From the NCBI RefSeq assembly GCF_963678635.1, contig NC_087066.1:30881301-30945300 (forward strand): a stretch of DNA of 64,000 nucleotides, written 5' to 3'. The position numbers and the translations under genes are program-made. Source of the DNA: Symsagittifera roscoffensis (taxonomy: Eukaryota > Xenacoelomorpha > Acoela > Convolutidae). Below the pieces are notes generated by a model, which saw nothing but the letters and a program-made list of their open reading frames with translations, ran no database searches and was not told where the DNA came from. This document shows, piece after piece, positions 34,001 through 44,805 of this stretch (position 1 is the first letter of the stretch; every line of letters starts with the position of its first letter).

Positions 34001-36622
34001 TAACTCCCTGCTCCTAAACTCATCGCGCGTGTTCAAGCCCGGTTTCTCTTTCCTGATATGTATTGCCTCTAGTGTTAGCAATTTTGTTTGGTTGTTTGAC
34101 CTATCTATAATTTCCCAACTAAGATCTGCGCTATTTCCCTCAAGTTGGCATTGCTGAAGGTGGAGGCCTACCGGTGAGTCTGCTTTCCTATGTTCCTCAA
34201 TTCTAGTGGTCAAATGTCGAACAGTTTGTCCGACATAGGTGGAAGTGCATCCACTACATGACAGTTTATAAACCACTCTTGACTTGAGGTCATTAGAAAA
34301 TGCTGACTTCAGTGATGGTAAACATGATTGTAGTTTTCTTGTGGTGAAAACCACTTGAACGTTCGTTAATTTTCGTAACCTGTTAGCAAAATATTGGCTC
34401 TGGTTACCTCTATATTGCACCATCAGCATTGGGGGCTTTTCATCCTTTGGTGATTGAACTGACAAACCCCTGTCACTATCCAGGGGCTTGCCTTTACCCT
34501 CGATGATCTTGCACAAGGCGTCTGAAGCCACCTTTGCGGACCAATTTTCAGGGTACTGATTTGTCAGCCATTGCGCCCTATTAGTTTCCATAGCCTTATC
34601 AAATTGCTCCCAGCTAGATGTACTCCTAAAAACCCTGTGTACAGTGCCTTGGATAACACTACGCTTATACTGAGTTGGGGCGCAGCTTCTATAGTTCAGT
34701 ATAGTCCCTGTATCTGTTGGTTTTTGATACCAACTGCAAGTTACACGCCTATCCTGCGATATATTTATGTTCAAATCCAGGAACGGCAAATTCCCCTCCG
34801 AATTAGTTTTCTCTAGAGTGAACTGCAAATTTGGATGAAGAGAATTGGCGGCATCGAGAAGACAACTCGGCTCCCCTCTGACTGTTCTGACAATGTCATC
34901 CACATACCTGAGGAACAATTTCACCTGGGGAGTATCCTTCTCCTTGTTCTTAGCTCGGCAGCAGCTTTCACAGTACCAGACTATCTCGGTTATTGATGCG
35001 TATACGTCATCGGATATTTTTCCGCATTTTAGATGATACCAGTTTCGGCAACTCTCGCATTCAACCCCCTTTGATCTATATGTGACTTTCCTGCTGCAAC
35101 ATGGGCACAAGCCGTTTTTGTCATTAATTTGCTGTACCCCCGTTCCCACCGGTATTTGTTGTCGTAGAGCAAATTCGTATTCTTTCAGCCATAAGTTTGC
35201 CAGAATTACAGCGAGGGACGCTCCCATTGCTAAACCATCAACTTGTACATACCATGAATCATTACACTTGAAATATACTTTGCTGACCGCCATATTCAAA
35301 AGCCTTTTCATGGTTGCTCTTTGAACTTCAGGAGGAGACTCCTGGCTGTACAGCTTCTGTAAAGCAATTTCAATTGCCTCCTTCAGGGGAACGTTGGTGT
35401 ACAAACTTTTCACATCAAGAGATATTATGGTTTCATCCGGATCTAGAGCAATGTTTTCTATTTTTTCTCTAGCCTCTTTAGTATTGGTTTCTATATTTGC
35501 TCCATCGATGTTGTCAAAAAACTTCGCAAGCATTTTGTTAAGATTCTCATACGAGCTGCCGGGAAGTGATAGTACAGGTCGTAGGGGTGTCTCATCCTTG
35601 TGTACCTTAGCTAAACCGTACAAACGGGCGGGTTGCCCCCCTGTTGATCGTATCTTAGAATATAACTGATCACTTATCTCGTCTCTTTTGTTCATGGCTA
35701 GTAACTCTTTGTTAAGTTCTTTCTCAATTTTCAGTATCACCTCATCAGTGGTTGCATCTTTTTTCACAAACTGAGCAGATTGCAACAAGGATTCCAGCTT
35801 TGATTCATATGTTTGTTTCCTCATTATGCAAAAACCAACCCCCTTATCAAAAGGCACAGCCAGCAACCCATTATCTTTGAGATATTTCCTCGTTTTTTCA
35901 ACGGCTTTGTCTCTTGGGGTTTGCCGTACGTTTTTTGCATATGCCTTTGCCGCGGCTTCTATTTCACATAACGTTTCACCAGATGTTTTTTGATTTTTCA
36001 ATTGTGAGAGGAAAATGTCGATATCCGCCAAAAAATGTGTTTCGTTAAATTTGTCTCTACTTGGATGCTTGGGGCCCATTGATAGCACTTCATATACCCA
36101 ATCAGGCAGTTCAATATTATCAAGTACCCTAACTGATCGCTCATTTCTCCCCCCAAGAGGTTTATCTTGTCTCTCGGACAGTTTTTCTAACTTTTTTCTA
36201 TGGTTTTCTGATGTTGTCTTTAAGCTTGCCTCAACTTGCCGCCTCACGAATCGGAAAATGGATGCCCACCACTGTTTGTCAATTTCTTTTTGCACCAGTG
36301 ATCTTGCTTTCCTTAGCATCTCCTCGTACCTTTTCCTATCCTCATTTGCCCTAGAAGTTTCAGTCCTTAGTAGTTTCAATTGAAAATTATGCACAGCTTG
36401 GTCCGAAAAAACCCCGTTCTCGGGGACCCTAAACTTCAAAAAGTCCGGTATTAGATCGTTTTTCAGACATTTTCTCAGAAACTTCAGTCTATGTACAGAT
36501 ACTTGAACTTTTTTAAAGAATTTTAAATAGTCTAACACAATTTTCCAAGTTAGTTTCCTTTTCAAAATTTGTCTGAGCCAAACAGCAGGCAAAAGTACTG
36601 TGGTCATTGTTTTGCAGGCCAC
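33986..36622 (-). CDS. Penelope-like ORF2: reverse transcriptase with internal PHD finger and C-terminal GIY-YIG endonuclease
   Basis: An 878-codon open frame (first codon GTG at 36622; first ATG at 36607), numbered from its first codon. The N-terminal part (1-330) has basic helices and the FLKFRVPENGVFSDQAVHNF segment. Reverse transcriptase motifs follow: YGLAKVHK (335-342), SLDVKSLYTNVP with catalytic D403, GLAMGASLA (463-471) and YVDD (573-576, catalytic D575/D576). Between the last two, residues 506-554 form a Cys4-His-Cys3 zinc finger (C506, C509, C522, C525, H530, C533, C551, C554) with the WYHLKC and WYCESC spacing of PHD fingers. The C-terminal GIY-YIG nuclease has VVYKLSCSGCTSTYVGQT (783-800), R807, H811 and the catalytic-type E852, as in canonical Penelope enzymes, which nick DNA to prime reverse transcription. 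All catalytic residues seem present. Translation may need reinitiation after ORF1. Confidence 0.93.
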   Translation of the reverse strand: MACKTMTTVLLPAVWLRQILKRKLTWKIVLDYLKFFKKVQVSVHRLKFLRKCLKNDLIPDFLKFRVPENGVFSDQAVHNFQLKLLRTETSRANEDRKRYEEMLRKARSLVQKEIDKQWWASIFRFVRRQVEASLKTTSENHRKKLEKLSERQDKPLGGRNERSVRVLDNIELPDWVYEVLSMGPKHPSRDKFNETHFLADIDIFLSQLKNQKTSGETLCEIEAAAKAYAKNVRQTPRDKAVEKTRKYLKDNGLLAVPFDKGVGFCIMRKQTYESKLESLLQSAQFVKKDATTDEVILKIEKELNKELLAMNKRDEISDQLYSKIRSTGGQPARLYGLAKVHKDETPLRPVLSLPGSSYENLNKMLAKFFDNIDGANIETNTKEAREKIENIALDPDETIISLDVKSLYTNVPLKEAIEIALQKLYSQESPPEVQRATMKRLLNMAVSKVYFKCNDSWYVQVDGLAMGASLAVILANLWLKEYEFALRQQIPVGTGVQQINDKNGLCPCCSRKVTYRSKGVECESCRNWYHLKCGKISDDVYASITEIVWYCESCCRAKNKEKDTPQVKLFLRYVDDIVRTVRGEPSCLLDAANSLHPNLQFTLEKTNSEGNLPFLDLNINISQDRRVTCSWYQKPTDTGTILNYRSCAPTQYKRSVIQGTVHRVFRSTSSWEQFDKAMETNRAQWLTNQYPENWSAKVASDALCKIIEGKGKPLDSDRGLSVQSPKDEKPPMLMVQYRGNQSQYFANRLRKLTNVQVVFTTRKLQSCLPSLKSAFSNDLKSRVVYKLSCSGCTSTYVGQTVRHLTTRIEEHRKADSPVGLHLQQCQLEGNSADLSWEIIDRSNNQTKLLTLEAIHIRKEKPGLNTRDEFRSRELTLKI

Positions 36623-36669
36623 GAGTAATGAAACTCACAAGGCACAAAGCAAAACAAATCACACTCTTC

Positions 36670-37308
36670 TCACCCCTGTCTTTGAAGCGCAGACACTTCC
36701 TCTGCCCTCAGCTTCTGCTCACGTCTTGCTTTCGCCTTCCTCCTTGTCTGTGATGGTCTCTGTTGTTTGCCCCTGATATTGCCAATCAGCTCTGACAGCC
36801 TTTCTTTGTGTGCCACTACCAATCGCAGAGATTTCAGCTCCAAATCAGCACTCTGGTGCAGCTTCAAATATTCCTTGAGCTGCTCCGGGTTGTTTTGCTT
36901 GCTCTTGGAGAGTAGTCGTTTTGTAGCTGGAATAATGAGCACCCCTGTGCCGAGAAGCTGACTAAACAAGTCGGGCGTTCCTTCCCTTCTGCAATAAACG
37001 ATCGCCAATATCTGCTGCTTCTTCGTCTTCAAATAGTTTGTCAGTTCCTCGACACCAGCTGGGCGATAGTTGTTTGTTCTGTGGCTGCTAATGGTGTTGT
37101 TCACAACGTCGTGCCACACAACCACTTTTTTCTCCTTCAGTGGACTGTCTTCGAGTAGTCGTCGGAGGTTCTTTCCTTGGTTCAGCAAGTTGTTATTAAG
37201 GGATAGGCCAGGAATTGCTGTAACAAGGCTCTCGTATTGCTTTTTTTCCCCTGTGTTAAGGGTGTTGATGCTGTGGAACAGGGAGCTAGCTGCTACAATA
37301 TGAAACAT
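36670..37308 (-). CDS. Penelope-like element ORF1 protein, unknown function
   Basis: A 212-residue protein starting at a true ATG. The middle is a compact, probably alpha/beta region with KKVVVWHDVVNNTISSHRTN, ILAIVYCRREGTPDLF and TGVLIIPATKRLLSKSK. The C-terminal third is strongly basic (RGKQQRPSQTRRKAKARREQ), suited to nucleic acid binding. I do not recognise a catalytic motif or a named family. It precedes the RT frame by 47 bp in a different frame, as an ORF1 would. It could supply RNA binding or help assembly of the ribonucleoprotein; this is inference from position and charge only. Confidence 0.7.
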   Translation of the reverse strand: MFHIVAASSLFHSINTLNTGEKKQYESLVTAIPGLSLNNNLLNQGKNLRRLLEDSPLKEKKVVVWHDVVNNTISSHRTNNYRPAGVEELTNYLKTKKQQILAIVYCRREGTPDLFSQLLGTGVLIIPATKRLLSKSKQNNPEQLKEYLKLHQSADLELKSLRLVVAHKERLSELIGNIRGKQQRPSQTRRKAKARREQKLRAEEVSALQRQG

Positions 37309-37489
37309 TTCGGTAACTCAAATAAAAATCGGCCATTTTTTACGTATCGATAAAAAAAAAACACTATAAAAATTCTCATTACATTGATGAAAATCATTAA
37401 AAATTTTTATACTGGCCCTTTAATGGGAAAACAGTTGGAATTTCAAGCTCTTCGCTTTTTGGTTTATCACGAATTTACAAGTAAAATTG

Positions 37490-37828
37490 AAGAAATTTTT
37501 GCTAAAAAGTAAATTTCAAACGTTTTCGCAACTATGTGCATCGTCAGGATTTTTACAATAAACTACTCTAAATGACGATAAAACATCAATTTACAAATGT
37601 TATTTACAATAAATCACATACAATTTGGTTCTAAACCATCATGATAAAAAATTAGCCAATCACAGTTGACCTCTAAATTACTATTAAGATTAAAATACTT
37701 TTAACCTCTAAAATTAATTAAACATTTTAAAATTAATTTGTCTGGAAGTTTCTGAGTCATAATTTCGATTTAGACATGTACGTTTTGAATAAAAAACCAA
37801 AAATATTTTGGGACTAAATTTTCAGTGT
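37490..37828 (-). repeat. Penelope pseudo-LTR, upstream copy
   Basis: A 339-bp copy of 33662-34000 with at least one substitution (CTCTAAATGACG against CTCTGAATGACG). In Penelope-like elements pseudo-LTRs arise from tandem arrangement and carry the promoter; no promoter motif is evident to me here. Confidence 0.9.
37509..37556 (-). ncRNA. Hammerhead-ribozyme-like motif in the upstream pseudo-LTR
   Basis: The same motif as in the downstream pseudo-LTR, 3828 bp away, with the CUGACGA core, the short GCA/UGC stem and GAAA all retained. Two such motifs would release a unit-length RNA of 3828 nt from a read-through transcript. Confidence 0.5.
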
Positions 37829-40063
37829 ATTAACTTGATTGGAAATTGAAAAAAAAAAGTTTAAATCAAAAGTCAAAATGAATCAAACATCGAGAAACGC
37901 AAAACAAGGACAAGCGGTTGCTGTGCAAATAGCACTTAATGTTCCGACCATATCTTCAGAAAAAAAAACGACAACGATATTTTATAACAAGACTGCTCGT
38001 ATATGGCAAAGCTTTGAATGTTCCGACTCCTTTTTCATTCGTCTCTCGGATATATTTTGGCAAAATTAAATATATCAAAATTAAATATTGGCAAAACTAC
38101 GAAATATAGGCTGATAATATCAAAATTAAATGTTACAATTTGAGTCTTGTATGGAGCTATTAAAACCAATTAGCTGCCTCAATTCAATTTGGAACGATTT
38201 TGTAGTGCGGGATGATAAAACAAGTAGTTATAGGCATACTCATGGCTTCAGCAAATTTCATAAATACAAGCCTCTCATGAAAACCAAAGCTAGAATTCTA
38301 TCCAAGGAACTCAAAAAGTCAATTATTTGATTTTTTTTATGATACTTTTATTGAAAAACTACTTTGAATTTTTGGAAATTTTGTACTCGGAACTTAGCGA
38401 GTTGGTCTGTGAACTCAGCTTCTAAAAATAGAAAATTTAAGCTCAAAAGTTTTTTTATAACCTAAGAAAACTCTCTCTAGTCGCTTGCTCTACTCGTTTG
38501 CTGTACTTGCTCTTAAGTTCAAAAGTTTTTAAATAGTTTTCTCAACAATTCGAGAACAAGTTTGGAACTTTACAATGAAGATTTTAATTAAACGGGATTT
38601 AAAATATAAAATTACTCAATCTTACCTAAATTTCATTTGTGATACCTGATTTTGAAGGAAAAAAAAATTTTTTTGAAAAAAATACAAAAAAAATTAAACT
38701 CAGAGTTCATCCCCACTTTCAGTAATCGCAACAAATAGTAACTAGTAAAACTTCATAAATTCAAAGTTCCTCCCTACTTTAAATAATCGGCAAAAATTGT
38801 AACTAACTAGTAAAAATTGAGCATAGATGGCAGAAACTTGAAAAGTTTTCCGATGGAAGTGCACTTAAAGTTTAAGCAACAAGGATGGCCTTGCTTGACT
38901 AATAGCTAGCAGGTCAAACCAAAGTACATTTGGAAACGTTTCAATCAACTCAAGAACATTTATAAATTCAATCAATTTTTACAAGCATTTTCCAACTTTT
39001 CAAAAGTCATCATGCTAAAACACTTGTATTTTCAAAAAATTTCATTAAACGCCACTTTTTTCAAAAGTTGAATAAATAGGAGTTTTTAATCTTCTAATAA
39101 TTCTGAAAGCTCTAGTATAATTCTAAAATCACTCAATTTATTTGCGCAGTTTGCACTTTTGTTACTGGAGAATCAAAATTGCCTTCCTCTTAGCAAATTA
39201 AGCTAATTAACTTGATTGGAAATTGAAAAAAAAAAGTTTAAATCAAAAGTCAAAATGAATCAAACATCGAGAAACGCAAAACAAGGACAAGCGGTTGCTG
39301 TGCAAATAGCACTTAATGTTCCGACCATATCTTCAGAAAAAAAAACTTTTTTTTTCTATTTTTCTCTTTAAGTGAATGTATTTTTTTTGTATGTCGCATA
39401 ATTAAACAACCATACGAACGCTTAGAAACTTAGTGAACTTGACACAAACGAAATCAAAAAAATTCAAAAATTTAAAATATGAAAAATTATAATCGACTGC
39501 TGTATCGAAAATATCTATTATCGACTACTATATCGAGAATAAGTAAAACTATATCGAAAAACAATTTGAATTAATTTTTCTCATTTTTTTACTAAAAAAA
39601 CTAAATATTTTTGAAAAAATTTTTTTTGCCAGAGGCGAACTAAATAAAGCTTTCGAAACTCGGTTTTTCTAAGTAAAATCAAGTTTTTTAGCCTAAATTT
39701 TCGGTTCTCAATATAACAAATGTTACTCGATTGCTTTACCTGCTCAAAAATAGACAAAAAATCAAAATTCCAACTTGTTTTTCTAGACAGTAGGAAAATT
39801 TTTTCGAAACCCTCGATGTTGTTTGAATCACGACTGTTGGATGATTGTTGTGGTACCTGATTTTGCGTGGAAAACAAAACAAGTTGAAAAAAAAAGAAAC
39901 AAAAATAAAACAGACCCGAATACAAAGTTTCTCCACACTTTCAATGATGAGAACAAAAATCTTTTTCTAAAACGCTGATGGGATTGTTTTTTTTTTAATT
40001 TACCCACCCGTCATACTATTAAAGGGCCAAAGCGGAAATGGAACTTCAAAGAACAGCTTATAT

Positions 40064-40475
40064 CAGGGGCGGATCTAGGATTTTCTCGAGGGAGGGCGGA
40101 TTTTCAAGAAGTTTCGAAAATTTTCGTCGACCGTTTTTTTTAGGTGGACCGAATTGATTTTTTGAGCTCTCCTAAATCACTTTAAAGCCCCCCTTTTCGA
40201 GCAAATTTTTTGCGCCCATTTCGACCAGATTTTCGTTTTTAGGCGATTTTTCCAAAAAATTTTTACCAAAAAATCGCGTTCTTTTGGCGCGCGCTCCCTC
40301 AAAATTAGTATAAAGTGTCGCCGAAGGCGCCTTAAGAAATTATGTAGGTTCTGTCAACAAAAAATAGTCATCTCAAAATACTACAAAGAGGGAGCCTTTG
40401 GGTCGGCAGGGTGTCGAATTCCTGAGGGGGGCAGGGAATTCGTCCGTCCCCATCCCCCACCTAAACCCGCTGGAG
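40064..40475 (+). mobile_element. hAT-like MITE with perfect 8-bp target duplication
   Basis: A 412-bp element flanked by GCTTATAT on both sides (40056-40063 and 40476-40483). The left end is CAGGGGCGGATCTAGG. The right end in reverse complement is CTCCAGCGGGTTTAGG, diverged at the tip but of the same length. The interior GGCGCGCGCTCCCTCAAAAT, GGCGCC and GGGTCGGCAGGGTGTCGAAT is shared with the 46.3 kb copy. No coding capacity. Confidence 0.88.
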
Positions 40476-42901
40476 GCTTATATAGACGTAAGTGGCCTTA
40501 AAAGTGCCTTAAAAGTTATTATTTATTTTTGTAATTGAGCAAGAGTGGGCAGATGCATGCTGTACATTCATATAAACCATTTCAAATCAAATTCTAAAAT
40601 GAAACAAAATTTGAAAAACAAGAGAACAAAAAGTGAACACATTTTATATTTTTTGTAGCCAGGGAGAGTTGAAAATCAGTTGAGGCAAAAGTTTTCCTTC
40701 AACTTAAGTCAAGTAATAAAAAACGATGAAATCGGATTTTGAGACTACTGCTTCTTTCAGTTATTCGCACAAAATCACACTTGCGGTTATTTGCTTTGAA
40801 GAGTAAAAAAATTAGACCCGTATATACCGGCACTGAGACTAATACACCATTTTATGGAATCGTAAACTAAAAAGATACCGGAATTTAAGATGATACTTCA
40901 AACTTTTTGCGTCCTTGCTTTGAAGTACTTGAAATTATGGTGAAAACACACCCCTAGTGCCTTCCCACTCTTTAAGAGAGGTAGGAGCAAAATCATTCAA
41001 TTACCAAGCTGTGCGGTCTAAAATTTCCAGAGCTAAGACCAGGCAAAAGTTAGAGAGTGTCTATAACTGATTTTCTAATTGAAAAAACTATGTGCAATAT
41101 TTTTTTATCGATATCAGCTTGAAAATAGGAAAACATCGAGAACATTTTTTCTTCAATTTCGTTTTTTTTGTTCATTGTCAACTTACAATCATCCTAACTA
41201 TTTTCGTAAATCAAACTTCGATATAGGCTCGGATTTTTTTATTTAATCGAGAGAAAGTCTTTTTGATGGATGACGGTAATCAGTTGATTTTGAAAATATC
41301 AATCAAAATTAAATTCAAGACTTGCAGACATAACGAGTTTTTGATGTTCCAGAACTCACAATTGATCACTGTTTTCGTATAGTAAGGTCACAGTTTTATT
41401 AGAGTATATTTCTAAAAACCAGACAGCAAAACATAAATAGGAAACCTTTTAACATTCAGAAGATCAACTTCGAGTGATCTATTAATTTTAGTGGTTCAAA
41501 AAACGAATCAAAGTGTATTTTAAATTTTCTCTGTGACCGATTTGTTTGGTACTCGTCCATAAAAACAACAATCGCCACGTTATGAAAGAAGACACTGCAT
41601 TGAATTTTAGGCTTTGAAAAGCTTCTTTTATTGGTCATTTTTATGACCATAATTTTGATATTCATCTTGATTGTTTTTCAAAAGGAAATTCGAGTGACCT
41701 CGCAAATGGCAAAACATGTAGAATTTGTCAAGACTTTTAAAAAACAAAAGAGTGAAATGAATAGAAAAAAAATAAACTGATAACAGCGGTAACAAAGGAA
41801 AACAGACAAGAAGTTTCCATGAGCCCTTCATGTTCTCAGAAATTGTGTTTTTTGTGTTCTAATAAAAAAATTTGTCTGCTGTTCTCAAAAAAATTGTTTA
41901 ATCCATAGATAACTGGAATTTTAGAATCATATGGTTAATTTCCGTTCCATAAACAAGCAAGTTTCAACGATTGCTCCAATTTTTGCAACGTATTGCTGGA
42001 TTCCGCATTTGACTAGCCCAAACATATTCATATTAAAGACATTTCGCAGAATCCAGAAAAAAACTGCGAAATCTGAGACAAAATTAACCATTGAAGAGAA
42101 CAAACTACAAAACTGAGTGACATTTAAAAAATTGTTTCAATGGCCAACCGACTCTATCTTAAAACTCCACAGAAAAAAAAGTTGTTCGACATAAAAACAT
42201 CCAATCGATGATTGGAAAACAGATATGAACGCAAGTAAACAAAAAAAAACACACTGACTTAGCTGAAAATCTCAACTTTCGAATTTCAAAGAAAAAAATG
42301 GATTTCTTTTAAGCTCTTTGAATTTCTAGAACAATTTACCATCTGTTTCTTTTTTTGGTATCTTTAACCCAACATGAGAAAACTGAATCAACGGGTAAAG
42401 TTTTTATTCCGTTGAAAATCAAAAAATTAAATTTCACTTTCGAAACTAGAAATCGTTCGTTTCTCGCGCAATTTCCACGTCCGTATTTAGAGAGTGCTAT
42501 TTACGTCATTTTCAGCAGATGAATTTCAACTAAACTCAAAAAGTGCATATATACCTAAGTGCATTCATAAATTCATCAATATGAATGAAAGCACATCCGT
42601 AGAAGTATCAGAACTGAATTTTTAAGATTTGTCCTTAGTTTAAAATTCGAATTGAAATCGCGAGTATTCAAATACCGAATTGAAATTTAGCAAAATTTAA
42701 AAAAAAACAGTAAAACAGATTCTCGCACAAGTTTTGTAATTAAAATATTCAGTAATCGGTTAGTGCACCAGTAGTATAATACATCTGGCGAAGTGTCCAA
42801 AGTTGATCTGGCAACTAGTCCACAGATATTGCGCATGTGTGTTCAAATTTATTCACTGGTAGCTCAATACAGCGCTACACTGCGCAATAGGTATTCGTAT
42901 T

Positions 42902-43400
42902 GTTCTGACTTTCGAAGAAGGTGCGGAATAATTATGATTGGGGTGGGTTTTTTTTCAGTCAGTTTTCTTTATTTATAATAAAGAATTTTATAATACCTAT
43001 AAGAACCAATCGAAAACTATATTTGTCTAGAGTTCAGGCTTAAAAAGATGTTTCTTGATATTTATTAAAGTTAAAATGGTTTGAATTTGGGACTATTTTG
43101 ATGAATATAAATCAAACTGAGATAATTGAAGCGCAATACATTTCAATTTAATGCGCAATAACTTGAACTGAAGCAGGTTTTTGCTTTTATTAGAGGATGT
43201 TACCACATGCAAAATGTATCACTTAGTATTCTACATAGCAAGTGCGGGGATGTGGATGAAATAAAGTATTTTGAAATATTCAAAAATTTCTCACTTTTTG
43301 AATATTTTATTTTTGAAAAAAGTTTAACCAACCTATTGCGGTCGACGATAGAGGGCAGTTGCAACATTCAGAGCTTTGGCCTTATATACGAGCAGTCTTG
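42902..43400 (+). mobile_element. Family-B repeat, near full length, diverged
   Basis: It starts GTTCTGACTTTCGAAGAAGG and ends GCAGTTGCAACATTCAGAGC, then TATACGAGCAGTCTTG. The left end, the loss of the central hairpin (AGAGCTTTGGCCTT) and many substitutions mark it as an old copy. Confidence 0.6.
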
Positions 43401-43741
43401 ATCAACGCTTGTGCAAGTTTCAACTAAATTTAGTATAACAATACAAGCCAAAGTTTGCGCCAATTTTTTATCTCGGTACAATTTGAGCCACTTGGTGAGC
43501 GGTTTCGTTATTAACAATAATAAGAAACAAAATTTTCAACCAAAGTCTCAAAATTGCTAATTTTTTTCAGACTTTGAGGTAACGAGATAGATCTTATACG
43601 CTAGACAAATATTCATGGTTAACACTTAAAATTAAAAATATATGTATAAAATTTGGTTGAATATAACGAAACAAATATTCTTTGTTGAATATATATGAAA
43701 TATATGTGTAAAATATATATTTATAAAACTTTGTTGATTAT

Positions 43742-43818
43742 AGAATGAAAAACTATTGATTCTTAAACACTAGATTTGCAATAAAAAATAGATTTAAGAA
43801 TCAATAGTTTTTCATTCT
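43742..43818. other. Perfect 26-bp inverted repeat with 25-nt loop
   Basis: 43742-43767 and 43793-43818 are exact reverse complements, separated by 25 bases. The arm contains AAAAACTATTGATTCTTAAA. A transcript would form a stable hairpin of about 77 nt. It lies 14 bp from the left end of the neighbouring MITE. It could be a hairpin RNA precursor, but the total absence of stem mismatches is equally typical of a recent inverted duplication. Confidence 0.55.
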
Positions 43819-43831
43819 TCATCAATTACTA

Positions 43832-44145
43832 GATGAATGACACGGAGACGGGTGTGAGTGTGATCTAGACAGTGAACTTAATGGGCAATTTTGAGGAACA
43901 GTATAGAAAACAAAGCAAAAGCAATGCAAAAGGCACCAAATTGGAGAAAAACTCGAATATTGAATCACTATTATTTACAGCACTTAATCTGAATTTTTGT
44001 TCCGTTTGAGGGCAAGCAAGTTGCGAAAAAGTTGTTCGTTTACCGCCTAATTTGTTCAATTATCCGCCGAACTAATTTCATTTGGTTTGTCTTGCTCTTT
44101 ATTAAGTTCACTGTCAAGATCAGACCCATCTTCTTGTCATTCACC
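43832..44145. mobile_element. MITE with ~50-bp terminal inverted repeats
   Basis: The left end GATGAATGACACGGAGACGG continues through GATCTAGACAGTGAACTTAA. The right end in reverse complement is GGTGAATGACAAGAAGATGG followed by GATCTTGACAGTGAACTTAA. The inner 21 bp differ by a single base, and the outer part has a few changes and a small gap. Total 314 bp, no transposase; superfamily not assigned. Confidence 0.7.
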
Positions 44146-44805
44146 GATTATTGTAAAAAATTATCCACATTTTTAGGGCAGTGAAACTTTTTGATTTTGT
44201 CATAGATTTCACCCAGCATACTTTTTTAAAATACTTTGAATACTTTTGAATACTTAAATTTTTGAAAAAACCATCGTTGAAGCTTTCGGTTTTATAAGCG
44301 AAAAATTTTTATTTCGAATCTCGAATTTTTGTCCAATCTCGAACTTTCAAAAGCATGCAATGGCAAAGATTGAAATTGAGTTCCCATGATTTTTATTTCA
44401 ATAGTATGCAGAATTCCGTTCGATAGGCAAATCAAATTAAAAGCCTTGAAATTGGTTGCAACCCAAATTTTTACCAGTTCGACAGCATTGATTTTTGGCC
44501 TTTCTAGGGCGCTAAAAGACCCTAAATTTCTTAATGCGAAGCCGCAAAGACGCTTCAGCATGCTTGATTCAAGGGTTAGATAATGAGTGCTAAAATTTTT
44601 TGAATGAAAACTCTCCTTTTGGTTTGGTCTAACACATTTTGTCCGACTTGAATTAATTGGCACAATTTGCCCCTAATACCTCAAAAAATTCCAAAAATAA
44701 TGTGTGGTGAAAAATGAAGGGGCCGAATTGGGCCACGAAATTTAAGAAGGGTTGCGAAGGGTTGCTCCAAGTTCTAGAAGGTTTAAATGTAGTTAATGAT
44801 GTTAC

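Larger units (their letters stand above)
33663..37828 (-). mobile_element. Penelope-like retroelement with pseudo-LTRs, apparently intact
   Basis: A 4.17 kb element on the minus strand. Its limits follow from comparison with the uninterrupted second copy of the host duplication; ATTAA is duplicated on both sides (33658-33662 and 37829-37833). Order on the minus strand: pseudo-LTR (37828-37490), leader, ORF1 (37308-36670), ORF2 (RT and GIY-YIG), pseudo-LTR (34000-33662). The two pseudo-LTRs are almost identical and both ORFs are unbroken, so insertion was recent and the element may be active. It sits in the same orientation as the host gene, within a neurexin intron. Confidence 0.92.
32421..39345. 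repeat. Tandem duplication of a ~1.38 kb segment, split by the Penelope insertion
   Basis: Copy 1 is 32421-33662 plus 37829-37968. Copy 2 is 37969-39210 plus 39211-39345. The halves of copy 1 are separated only by the Penelope element, and copy 2 is continuous across the same point (AAGCTAATTAACTTGATTGG), so it is the pre-insertion allele of the site. Copies are almost identical. Each begins with a minus-oriented family-B fragment (from 32440 and 37988, CAAGACTGCTCGTATATGGC). Confidence 0.9.
31549..44805 (-). other. Large neurexin intron carrying a Penelope element
   Basis: A 13.3 kb intron between the exons ending at 44806 and starting at 31548. It contains the tandem duplication with the inserted Penelope-like element (32421-39345), a hAT-like MITE (40064-40475), a family-B repeat (42902-43400), a 26-bp perfect hairpin (43742-43818) and a long-TIR MITE (43832-44145). 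The stretches 31.6-32.4, 39.4-40.0, 40.5-42.9 and 44.2-44.8 kb are AT-rich with no recognisable content. Confidence 0.8.

Noticed and set aside
34571-36383. Several plus-strand open frames
   Set aside because: Antisense shadows of the Penelope RT frame, which has all catalytic motifs on the minus strand.
44292-44663. Minus-strand open frame of 123 codons
   Set aside because: No recognisable domain, no matching splice signals, and it lies inside a neurexin intron whose flanking exons already join in phase.
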